A DNA stretch of 64,000 bases, from positions 62,001-126,000 of the forward strand of contig NZ_JAHHZM010000007.1 of NCBI RefSeq assembly GCF_018642165.1, given 5' to 3'. The stretch comes from Echinicola shivajiensis. GTDB lineage: Bacteria; Bacteroidota; Bacteroidia; Cytophagales; Cyclobacteriaceae. Below are positions 26,219-33,852 of the stretch, one piece after another. A model generated the notes under the pieces. The model did no database searches and had not been told where the DNA came from. It saw nothing but the letters and a program-made list of their open reading frames with translations. The position numbers and the translations under genes are program-made. Each line of letters opens with the position of its first letter. Position 1 is the first letter of the stretch.

Positions 26219-27106
26219 TTACCCCAAATTTTCCTCAAAAAACTTAATAGTCCTTTCCCAAGCCAGTTTGGCTGCAGCCTCATCATAGCGAGGGGTGGTG
26301 TCATTGTGGAAGCCGTGATTGGCATTGGGATAAATATAAGCCATATATTCCTTATTGTTCTCTTTTAGTGCTTTCTCATAATCCGGCCAACCAGCATTTA
26401 CCCTTTGGTCAAGTTCTCCATAGTGGAGTAATAATGGGGCATTGATCTGTGGGACCATTTCAAGAGGTGGTTGACTACCATAAAAAGGTACGGCAGCCTT
26501 CAATTCAGGAACTTTTACGGCCATCATATTGGAAATCCAGCCTCCAAAGCAAAAGCCTACCACGCCTATAGCACCGGAACATTCCTCATGGTTTTTCAGG
26601 TATTCAAAGGCAGCAATAAAATCTTCCAGCATCTCATCCCTGTCCCTTTTGCGTTGCATTTCCCTGCCTTCATCGTCATTCCCTGGATAACCTCCCAGCG
26701 GACTTAATGCGTCCGGAGCAATGGAGATAAATCCAGCTTTTGCCGCCCTTCTGCCCACATCTGCGATATAGGGGTTGAGTCCCCGGTTTTCATGGACCAC
26801 CACAATTCCAGGTAGCTTAGCTTTGGCATCCGCAGGTCTGGAAAGTTGGCCCTTTATTTCTCCGCCACCCTTGGGAGAGGAATAGCTGATCGTTTCAGTA
26901 TTGAGGCTTTCATCCTGTAAGGGTACTTGGATATTGTCCTTATAGTTGGGCATTAAAAAGCTGGTCAAGGAGCTTAGGGTAAGCCCACCCACGGCGTAGG
27001 CGGAAAGTTTCTCCATAAATTCCCTTCGTTCCAGTTTATTATGGGCATAGGCATCATATAAGTCAAATACCTCTTGCTTGATATCTTTCCTGCTTAGTTT
27101 TTTCAT
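26219..27106 (-). CDS. dienelactone hydrolase family protein, probably exported
   Basis: A 295-residue alpha/beta hydrolase. Nucleophile Cys186 is in [10 protein letters not shown], and His is in [18 protein letters not shown]; the acid lies in [20 protein letters not shown]. These are the marks of the dienelactone hydrolase family. Residues 26-50 ([20 protein letters not shown]) look like a Tat-type signal placed after a 25-residue charged leader, an arrangement often seen in Bacteroidota copies. The physiological substrate is unknown; relatives cleave lactones and esters. It converges with the GH127-type gene, and its own promoter must lie in 27107-27205. Confidence 0.85.
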   Translation of the reverse strand: MKKLSRKDIKQEVFDLYDAYAHNKLERREFMEKLSAYAVGGLTLSSLTSFLMPNYKDNIQVPLQDESLNTETISYSSPKGGGEIKGQLSRPADAKAKLPGIVVVHENRGLNPYIADVGRRAAKAGFISIAPDALSPLGGYPGNDDEGREMQRKRDRDEMLEDFIAAFEYLKNHEECSGAIGVVGFCFGGWISNMMAVKVPELKAAVPFYGSQPPLEMVPQINAPLLLHYGELDQRVNAGWPDYEKALKENNKEYMAYIYPNANHGFHNDTTPRYDEAAAKLAWERTIKFFEENLG

Positions 27107-27205
27107 GTTTAAATGGTCTTATGGTTGTGCAGACATAAGTTAAAGAAATACTAACAGAATAAACCGTGGTTCAGTTATTTTATTCGTTTGCATAGGTATA
27201 TCCAC

Positions 27206-27976
27206 TTATAGTGAATTAACTAGTTTTTTTTCAGCTGCTACCCATACTTTATAGCCCATTTCATTGAGGTGGGTGCCATCATTGGTAAGTTCACTTTTCA
27301 TCAATCCATTCTGATCGGCAAAAAAGGAATGAAGATCAATCACCTGGTAATATTCTTTGGCCTCATTTTCTTTGATAATGCTGTTAACCAAATTGATGCT
27401 GGCTTTTAGATCAGGCCTGGCATTGGGAAGAACAGTCTGGACATAAATTTTGGTCTTTGGGGAGCCTTGGTGAATCTGCTGGGCAATTTTGACAATATTA
27501 TTGCCGACATATTCAGGAGAAGGGATTTTGGTATGGTATACTATGTTTGCCCTAGATTCATTTCCCTGATGATAATTGGACAAATCATTGATGCCAATCA
27601 GCAAAAATACCGCTTTGGGTTTGTGATAGATGATTTCCCCAAGTCTTGCCAAGATGCCATCTGTCACATCACCGGAAATCCCCCGATTTCTGATATGTTC
27701 CTGACCAAACTTTTCGCCCCAATTTTTGCCTTGCTCTGTGATACTGTTCCCTATAAAGACTATGTCTCCGTAGGAAAGGGGATTTTCTTTGAAATTTTTG
27801 ATTCGATTTTGATAATGGCCTATGGTCCATTGATTATGATATGGAGTGACTATTTCCTTCGTGGGATATAGATTCTGATTGTCTACGGTTTTTTTAAAAG
27901 TACCACAGCTGCCAAGCAATAAGATTAAGCAAAAGGATAAGGAGGGTTTCAATAAATAGATAAGATTGTTTTTCAT
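27206..27976 (-). CDS. SGNH/GDSL hydrolase lipoprotein
   Basis: A 256-residue lipoprotein (lipobox LILLLGSC) with an SGNH fold: FIGNSITEQGKNW (a GNS variant of block I), NRGISGDVTDGIL (block II), LIGINDLSN (block III), and NDGTHLNEMGYKVW (block V with Asp/His). This resembles the platelet-activating-factor acetylhydrolase/carbohydrate esterase type. A role in deacetylating glycans at the cell surface fits the neighbourhood but is not proven. It is divergent from the propeller lipoprotein, with a 398-bp gap. Confidence 0.85.
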   Translation of the reverse strand: MKNNLIYLLKPSLSFCLILLLGSCGTFKKTVDNQNLYPTKEIVTPYHNQWTIGHYQNRIKNFKENPLSYGDIVFIGNSITEQGKNWGEKFGQEHIRNRGISGDVTDGILARLGEIIYHKPKAVFLLIGINDLSNYHQGNESRANIVYHTKIPSPEYVGNNIVKIAQQIHQGSPKTKIYVQTVLPNARPDLKASINLVNSIIKENEAKEYYQVIDLHSFFADQNGLMKSELTNDGTHLNEMGYKVWVAAEKKLVNSL

Positions 27977-28320
27977 GCCATATATTGTTAATGACTAATA
28001 TTAAAATAAAAAAGGAAGCTAAGTTTTTTAAGTTTTAAAGGCACACTCAAGCATATAAATTGCAAGTTATCAGAAAAAGCGATTTGGGACTTTTGCTATG
28101 TGAAAAAGGTCGCTGGATATTTCTTTTCTTACCAATTCCTTTTTTTAAAGGAGGAATTCCGAAATAATTTTATCTGGTTTTAATTACAGATGTTTGGGCC
28201 TTGCTAGGGGAGATTAACGTCCATCCATCAAAAAAATATGGAAAGCTTGAAAAGATGGGGAAAGGGCTTTTGGTCTAAATGTGTATTTTTATTGTTGATA
28301 TTTATTTGTGAAGTAGGCTC

Positions 28321-28353
28321 ATTGATCCAGGGCTTTTGTTTGTTGGATCCAAT
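28321..28353. promoter_or_regulatory. inverted repeat in the divergent gap 27977-28374
   Basis: ATTGATCCA (28321-28329) is complementary to TGGATCCAAT (28344-28353) apart from one bulged base, and lies 21 bp before the ATG at 28375. It may be a leader hairpin or an operator. The rest of the 398-bp gap is AT-rich without a gene. Confidence 0.3.
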
Positions 28354-28374
28354 ATTTTAAAGATAATTAAAAAG

Positions 28375-29256
28375 ATGAAAAGAGTTTTTGCAGGTATTTT
28401 GGGGGTCTGCTGCAGCATGGCCATGGCCTGTACTGGCACAAAAGATACCACCACTTTTTTGGTTTGTGGGGATAGTAAGGTGTTGCATGTGGATTATGAG
28501 AAATCGAATGATGAACATGCGGAAATCATATGGACTTGGGATGCTCATCAAACCATGGACCTTCCAGAGGTGTATAGAGAAAAGAGATTTAATTCTATGG
28601 ATGACTGCAAGACAATTTCGGAAGGGAAAAAGTTGCTTGTCTCTTCTTCCTCAGGAGGGGTGGCTTTATTAGATATGAAGGAGCGAAGCGTATTATTTTA
28701 TGCCACAGTTCCCAACGCCCATTCCGTAGAGATATTACCGAATGATAGACTTGTAGCAGCGGCCTCTACGAGTAAAACAGGTAATAAGATTATGCTTTTT
28801 GATATAAATGAAAACGAGAAAGTTGTATTCGAAGATAGCCTGTATTCTGCCCATGGTGTAGTTTGGCATCCTGAAAGGGAAACTTTATTTGCCTTGGGAT
28901 ACGATGTGCTAAGAGAATATAGCATGCCCAATCCAAACAAGTTGGTATTGGAGAAGGAGTGGAAGATACCGGGAGAAGGAGGCCATGACCTTCAGCTTTC
29001 TGAGGATGAAAAAGGTTTTTATATGACAGAGCATACTGGAGCATGGTTTTTTGATTTGGCCAGCCAAGAGTTTGGGAAAATAGAAGGGTTTCCAGAAGCG
29101 GAAAATATAAAAAGTTTGGGAGAGCAAAGTAGCGGACAGCTGATCTATACCGTGCCTGAAAAAAGTTGGTGGACCCACCATGTGCTTTTCCATCAACCTG
29201 ATAAAAAAGTGCCTTTCCCGGATATGAAAGTCTACAAGGCCAGATGGTTTGAGTAA
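28375..29256 (+). CDS. beta-propeller-like lipoprotein (DUF6528-like)
   Basis: A 293-residue lipoprotein (lipobox SMAMAC, then TGTKDTT). The mature part shows repeated four-strand blades such as FLVCGDSKVLHVDYEKS, GKKLLVSSSSGGVALLDM, AHSVEILPNDRLVAAAST, AHGVVWHPERETLFALGYD and GHDLQLSEDEKGFYMTEHTG. That is a six- or seven-bladed propeller with conserved His residues at blade starts (AHS, AHG, GHD), a layout also seen in oligogalacturonate lyase-like propellers. It resembles the DUF6528 family by memory; activity is unknown. An upstream frame extension to 28336 is ignored because the lipobox demands the ATG at 28375. A terminator follows. Confidence 0.7.
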   Translation: MKRVFAGILGVCCSMAMACTGTKDTTTFLVCGDSKVLHVDYEKSNDEHAEIIWTWDAHQTMDLPEVYREKRFNSMDDCKTISEGKKLLVSSSSGGVALLDMKERSVLFYATVPNAHSVEILPNDRLVAAASTSKTGNKIMLFDINENEKVVFEDSLYSAHGVVWHPERETLFALGYDVLREYSMPNPNKLVLEKEWKIPGEGGHDLQLSEDEKGFYMTEHTGAWFFDLASQEFGKIEGFPEAENIKSLGEQSSGQLIYTVPEKSWWTHHVLFHQPDKKVPFPDMKVYKARWFE

Positions 29257-29269
29257 TTTATCTCATTGT

Positions 29270-29302
29270 AAAACCAGTCTTATGTTATAGGGCTGGTTTT
29301 TT
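29270..29302 (+). terminator. intrinsic terminator
   Basis: AAAACCAGTC (29270-29279) pairs with GGCTGGTTTT (29291-29300), with one G-U pair, and is followed by TT. It separates the propeller lipoprotein from the GH28 gene. Confidence 0.75.
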
Positions 29303-29408
29303 GTTTTGGACAGTACTGATCAGTACACTTTTGAAGGCCCCTCAGATTATATTTGATGATGAAGGACCGGGTGCGTCCAATATAAAAAGTTTCAAAAGAA
29401 CAAAGATA

Positions 29409-30779
29409 ATGAATAGGCTAAGTTGGTTGTGTAAGGGAATTGGTTTCATTTTTTTGCTTGGATGCTCAAGCCCAAAGGGAGAAGTGCTATTTGAAGAGTT
29501 GGTTTTGGAAGCCCCTTTTGAAATTGCTTCCATAAAGGTGCCTGACTTTAGCAAGGCAAATCGGTTTGTGATTACAGATTTTGGTGCGGAAAAAGGTAAT
29601 AAAAGGGCAAACAGCCAAGCGATTGCTATAGCTATATCAGAGGCGAATAACACTGGTGGGGGAACGGTAGTGATACCAAAGGGAGAATGGCTGACCGGAA
29701 AGGTACATTTAAAAAGCAATGTCAATTTGCATTTGGAAGAAGGAGCTGTGCTGTTGTTTTCTGGAGCCCCTAAGGATTACCTGCCAGCAGTTCAGACGAC
29801 ATGGGAGGGTATGGAATGCTTTAACTATTCTCCTTTGATTTATGCTTTTGACTGTGAAAATGTAGCCATTACAGGTGAAGGAACGCTCAAAGCTGAAATG
29901 GAAACATGGGAGAAATGGTTTGCCCGGCCAAAGCCTCATATGGAAAGTCTTAAACTACTTTATGAGCAAGCGGCTGAGGATGTTGCTGTAAAAGATAGGC
30001 AGTTTGTAAATGATACCGCTAATTTCCGCCCCCAGTTTATTCAGTTCAATAGGTGCAAAAATGTCTTGTTGGAAGGGGTGAAAATCAGAAACAGCCCTTT
30101 TTGGGTGATCCACCCCTTTATGTCAAAAGATGTGGTGATCCGAAATGTGGACGTCTATGCCCATGGTCACAATAATGATGGTGTGGATCCTGAAATGAGC
30201 CAAAATATATTGATTGAAGACTGTGTGTTTGACCAAGGAGATGATGCCATAGCTGTTAAGGCAGGAAGAAATCAAGATGCCTGGAGGCTAAATATGCCCA
30301 CTAAAAATGTGGTCATCAGAAATTGCCTGGTTAAGAATGGCCATCAACTGTTGGCTATAGGAAGTGAACTTTCCGGAGGGATAGAGAATATTTATATGGA
30401 AAATTGTAAAGTGGAAGAAGGAGCCAAATTGAACCACCTGCTATTTATAAAAACTAATGAAAGAAGAGGTGGGTATGTTTCCAATATCATCATGAAAAAC
30501 ATTAAGTCCGGAAAAATCGACAAGGGAGTTTTGGGCATAGAAACCGATGTGCTTTACCAGTGGAGGGATTTGGTCCCTACCTATGAGCGCAGATTGACCT
30601 CCATTAGTGATATTCAAATGACCAATATAAATGCCAAGGACGTGCAGTTTGTCTCACGAATATTGGCAGATGATGAGCAGCCAGTGAAGCATGTTTTGCT
30701 CCAAAATATTCAAGTGGATTCTGTAAGGGAGGTCAAGCTGGTGCATCAAAATGTGCTAGGTTTTGAGTGGGGCAAATGA
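29409..30779 (+). CDS. GH28 polygalacturonase-family lipoprotein
   Basis: A 456-residue right-handed parallel beta-helix enzyme of GH28. The ATG at 29409 is chosen because it gives a lipoprotein signal (GFIFLLGC); the frame is open further upstream to 29301. The fold starts with RFVITDFGAEKGNKRANSQA. Active-site blocks are NNDGVDPEMS (two Asp region), QGDDAIAVKAG, NGHQLLAIGSE (for the usual GHG) and IKTNERRG (for RIK). GH28 enzymes hydrolyse galacturonic or rhamnogalacturonan linkages by inversion. The loop insertions seen here are typical of exo-acting members in Bacteroidota pectin loci. Confidence 0.9.
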   Translation: MNRLSWLCKGIGFIFLLGCSSPKGEVLFEELVLEAPFEIASIKVPDFSKANRFVITDFGAEKGNKRANSQAIAIAISEANNTGGGTVVIPKGEWLTGKVHLKSNVNLHLEEGAVLLFSGAPKDYLPAVQTTWEGMECFNYSPLIYAFDCENVAITGEGTLKAEMETWEKWFARPKPHMESLKLLYEQAAEDVAVKDRQFVNDTANFRPQFIQFNRCKNVLLEGVKIRNSPFWVIHPFMSKDVVIRNVDVYAHGHNNDGVDPEMSQNILIEDCVFDQGDDAIAVKAGRNQDAWRLNMPTKNVVIRNCLVKNGHQLLAIGSELSGGIENIYMENCKVEEGAKLNHLLFIKTNERRGGYVSNIIMKNIKSGKIDKGVLGIETDVLYQWRDLVPTYERRLTSISDIQMTNINAKDVQFVSRILADDEQPVKHVLLQNIQVDSVREVKLVHQNVLGFEWGK

Positions 30780-31552
30780 TTGATTGATAGCAACCGCCAA
30801 TCAACTATACAAGCCTTTTTTATCGAGGACCAAGCCTTTTATGGTTTTTGATTCCTAAGTAGTTCAGAAAGAAGTTTATAAAGAAACAAAGCATTTTAGG
30901 AATGCTTCTTCAAGAAAACAGTTCCCATATTTTTGCCTACTAAATTGGCCTTACTTTTCTTCTTATCATTTTTACTGCTTTTATTCTGCGGTTACTTTTT
31001 GTCCAATATATAATACCTTCCTTTAATAAGCAGGTTCTATTGATTTTGTTGGGGAGTTTCTCTTTTGGCTTAATAAAATACAGATATTAGGGTGTTTTTG
31101 ATTCTGTAAATAGCTGATCGCTAATAAGAAAATTCTTTGATAATATTATTTCCGTTTGTCATATCATTATTTTAATTCATGTTTTTTATATTATATTTGC
31201 TTTAGATCATATGCCCTAATTGATGATCCCGCCTTTAGTCACCGCTTGAAGGACGAAGTATTTTACATTGTATTATATGAAGTTGACAGCAGTGATTTTA
31301 TGCGTTTCGCTGGCAATTAACTACAATGGTGGAAGGCCATTTTATGTGTCTACTATTAGGAGTGGAGGGAGATTTTAATGATGGTAAAGAGCTAGGGATT
31401 TCCTGAAAGTTAATTAATGGAAGTGTTTTGTGTTTTATTGAGAAAACGTGTTAAACAAATGATCATTCTAAAATTTCATATAATCAAGTGTATTTATACT
31501 GTCTATTTGTTTATATAAATTTCTATTTGATTGGTCACTAACCTGTCTGAAT
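30780..31552. other. 773-bp gap before the second sigma gene
   Basis: AT-rich non-coding DNA. A weak stem TTGATTG (30780-30786)/CAATCAA (30798-30804), with a T run near 30815, may end the GH28 transcript. A 33-codon frame at 31277-31378 is described separately. The duplicated word TCTATTTG occurs twice in 31502-31530 just before the sigma gene. Confidence 0.4.
31277..31378 (+). pseudogene. short signal-peptide-like frame, possible gene remnant
   Basis: ATG AAG TTG ... TAA encodes 33 residues beginning MKLTAVILCVSLA and continuing with GGRPFYVST. A signal-like start followed by FYVS recalls the start of the mature beta-helix protein at 49565 (KTFYVSPSG). It may be the stump of a decayed secreted enzyme or simply chance. 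Confidence 0.2.
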
Positions 31553-32104
31553 GTGAGAATTGAGGATAAATTATTATTAAAAGAAATTCAAAAGCGGAAT
31601 AAAGAAGTTTTTGAAGCACTTTTTCATGATTATTATTCTTGTTTGATAAAATTTGCAGAGGGTTTTGTATTTGATATTGAGGTTTGTGAAGATATAGTAC
31701 AGAACATATTTGTATATATTTGGGAGCAGGCCGAATATTTGAATATTACTACTTCATTCAAATCCTATTTGTATAAAGCCGTTAAGAACAGGTGTTTGAA
31801 TTATTTGAGGAATCTAAAGATTGTGGATAAACATCACCTATTATATATCGAAGCAAACTTAAATGATTCAAATGTTAACTTGGAGGATCCTGAGCTTATT
31901 CAAAAAATTGAAATGGCTATTGAATCCTTACCTCCTAAAATGGCTGAAATTTTTAGGCTGAAATATTTGGAAGAAAAGACTGTACGGGAAATTTCATCCC
32001 AACTGGAGGTTACCGAAAATACCATTAAAACCCAATTGCTCAGGGCAAAAGATAAGTTAAGGGTGGGACTTCGGGAATCGCTGGATATTAACTTTTTTCT
32101 ATAA
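31553..32104 (+). CDS. ECF sigma factor of the second SusCD module
   Basis: A 183-residue FecI-like ECF sigma factor. Region 2 (about 18-90) contains FEALFHDYYSCLIKFAEGFV, CEDIVQNIFVYIWEQ and FKSYLYKAVKNRCLNYLR. Region 4 (about 120-175) contains LPPKMAEIFRLKYLEEKTVREISSQLEVTENTIKTQLLRAKDKLR. Translation begins at GTG 31553 inside ATGTGA; an ATG at 31551 is followed directly by a stop. The anti-sigma gene lies 454 bp downstream. It probably turns on the susCD pair and perhaps the downstream enzyme run. Confidence 0.9.
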   Translation: MRIEDKLLLKEIQKRNKEVFEALFHDYYSCLIKFAEGFVFDIEVCEDIVQNIFVYIWEQAEYLNITTSFKSYLYKAVKNRCLNYLRNLKIVDKHHLLYIEANLNDSNVNLEDPELIQKIEMAIESLPPKMAEIFRLKYLEEKTVREISSQLEVTENTIKTQLLRAKDKLRVGLRESLDINFFL

Positions 32105-32558
32105 AATTATGGGCCTTATTGCGGGTCATTAGTTCAAAATAATACAGTTGGGCCAATGAATTAAATTCATTTTTCAAGCTTTCCTGATGGATATTAGGGT
32201 GGTGCTCAGCGCTATAATTATTTTGGATCCATGTTGAAAATGAGCAAAATCAATTCGTACTGTAAGGTAATTTACAAGTAAAACACACCCTGTTTATGAA
32301 AGGGATATTGTAATAAAATGGTTATAGCTTAAATGGCTTCATTTTCTTTTTTCAATTTTATCCTATCAATAGTTTTATGTTGAATAATATTAAAAGCAGC
32401 CTCTGGGCTTAACTTTTCATATATAATAGAAACATCCCTGCTAATTAATTTTCTCCATCCAAGCCGTTTGTAGCAACAGATTGAGAAAAAAATAAAAAAA
32501 AATAAATTTGTCACCCATTGAGTAGTTCCGTGTGTCATATGGTAAAAACTAGCAATAG
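32105..32558. other. 454-bp gap between sigma and fecR
   Basis: AT-rich sequence with no rightward gene. A leftward 87-codon frame (32329-32592) overlaps the fecR start and has no family features, so it is not called. The gap is unusually long for a sigma/anti-sigma pair and parallels the 583-bp gap of the first module. Confidence 0.4.
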
Positions 32559-33731
32559 GTGAGTAAAAATTCTGAAAATATAGACTTTTCAATTATTTGG
32601 AAAAAAATTCATTCTTCTTTGACTATAGAAGAAGAAAGGCAGTTAAAAGACTGGCTGTCTGCTAGCGAGGAGCATCAGGGATATTTTGATAAGGTAACTG
32701 CGTTTTATCAAAATGGATCTCAGTTTGAAAACACTGAAGATACAAACAAAGAGGCTTGGTCTTCTATTTTGAATAAAATCGATCTTTCCCAGCTGAAAAG
32801 GAATAATAGGGTTTTGCTATATGTAGGATCATTGGCTGCATCCATTGTTTTGTTGTTAGGCTTTATGGCCATTTTAAGGCCAGAATTATTTCAACAACAA
32901 CGCCTCATCCATGCTGATTCATCCATTATTCCTGGTACAGAAAAGGCCATCCTGCTAATGGATGATGGGAGTTCATATGATCTTTCTTCAGGTAAGAATC
33001 TTAGTCTTGACATAGGAGGGACAGAAATTTCCAGCCAGGGGACTTCTCTAAAGTACAATAGCGAAAAAGTAGCCACCAGTGAGGTGAAGTACAATACGCT
33101 AGTAATACCTAGAGGAGGGCAGTTCAATTTGACTTTGGCGGATGGGACCCAAGTCTGGCTTAATGCTGGTTCCACCTTGAAGTATCCAACTGCCTTTGTG
33201 GGAAATGATAGACGTGTAGAGCTTACAGGAGAGGCCTTTTTTGAAGTTACAAAAAATAAGGAAAAGCCATTTAAAGTCATTAGTGGAGGGCAAATAGTTC
33301 AAGTTTTAGGCACATCATTTAATGTTTCATCCTATGAGGAAGAGCCTACTATTTATACAACCTTGGTTGAAGGCAAGGTAAATGTCTACCTGGAAGATGA
33401 ACCTCAGCAACAACAGGTCTTGGCTCCGAACCAGCAAAGTATGCTGATTAAAGGCCAAAATGTGATTTCACAAAGGGAGGTAGAGGTGATGGAATATATC
33501 TCTTGGAAAGACGGTTGGTTTTATTTCAAAGATAAACCTCTAGAATCCATTATGCTGGATTTGGCACGGTGGTACGATGTCTCCTTTCAATTCAAAAAAC
33601 AAGCAGCAAAAGAAATCCCTTTTACAGGTAAAGTTCCGAGATATGAGAATTTAGAAGATGTTCTGAAATTAATTGAAAAAACCGGAGATGTAAAGTTTAA
33701 AATAGAAAGGAGGATGGTTACCATACAATAA
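32559..33731 (+). CDS. FecR-type anti-sigma factor
   Basis: A 390-residue membrane anti-sigma factor. Residues about 1-75 form the cytosolic sigma-binding part (LTIEEERQLKDWLSASEEHQGYFDKV). A membrane helix lies at about 85-107 (LLYVGSLAASIVLLLGFMAIL). The FecR domain (about 180-290) has LADGTQVWLNAGSTLKYP, GEAFFEVTKNKEKPF and VLGTSFNVSSYEE, and a DUF4974-like C-terminal domain starts near 315. The start is GTG 32559. It is about 55 residues longer than the first FecR, mostly through an insertion before the FecR domain. A hairpin directly follows the stop. Confidence 0.9.
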   Translation: MSKNSENIDFSIIWKKIHSSLTIEEERQLKDWLSASEEHQGYFDKVTAFYQNGSQFENTEDTNKEAWSSILNKIDLSQLKRNNRVLLYVGSLAASIVLLLGFMAILRPELFQQQRLIHADSSIIPGTEKAILLMDDGSSYDLSSGKNLSLDIGGTEISSQGTSLKYNSEKVATSEVKYNTLVIPRGGQFNLTLADGTQVWLNAGSTLKYPTAFVGNDRRVELTGEAFFEVTKNKEKPFKVISGGQIVQVLGTSFNVSSYEEEPTIYTTLVEGKVNVYLEDEPQQQQVLAPNQQSMLIKGQNVISQREVEVMEYISWKDGWFYFKDKPLESIMLDLARWYDVSFQFKKQAAKEIPFTGKVPRYENLEDVLKLIEKTGDVKFKIERRMVTIQ

Positions 33732-33735
33732 AAAA

Positions 33736-33758
33736 GGAGGATGCTACCAACATCCTCC
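33736..33758 (+). terminator. hairpin between fecR and susC
   Basis: GGAGGATG (33736-33743) and CATCCTCC (33751-33758) form a perfect 8-bp GC-rich stem with a 7-nt loop, four bases after the fecR stop. No U run follows. Its place matches the hairpin at 15859-15889 in the first module. Confidence 0.5.
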
Positions 33759-33808
33759 TCAAAACAAATCGAATAAATCTCAATGTTTTACTTAAGCAAT
33801 TTAAAATT

Positions 33809-33844
33809 ATGAAAAAAAGCCCAGCAACCTACCCTTTGGTTTAA
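33809..33844 (+). other. out-of-frame former start of susC (11-codon leader)
   Basis: ATG 33809 lies in AAAATTATGAAAAA, the same context as the start of the first susC, but the frame ends at TAA 33842-33844 after MKKSPATYPLV. Adding one A to the A7 run (33812-33818) would join it without a stop to the called susC frame as MKKKPSNLPFGLRGKM. So this is a frameshifted start, a leader peptide, a sequencing error, or a phase-variable site. Confidence 0.55.
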
Positions 33845-33852
33845 GGGGTAAA

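Noticed and set aside
32329-32592. Leftward 87-codon frame overlapping the fecR start
   Set aside because: Overlaps a confident gene on the other strand, has biased composition and no family features.
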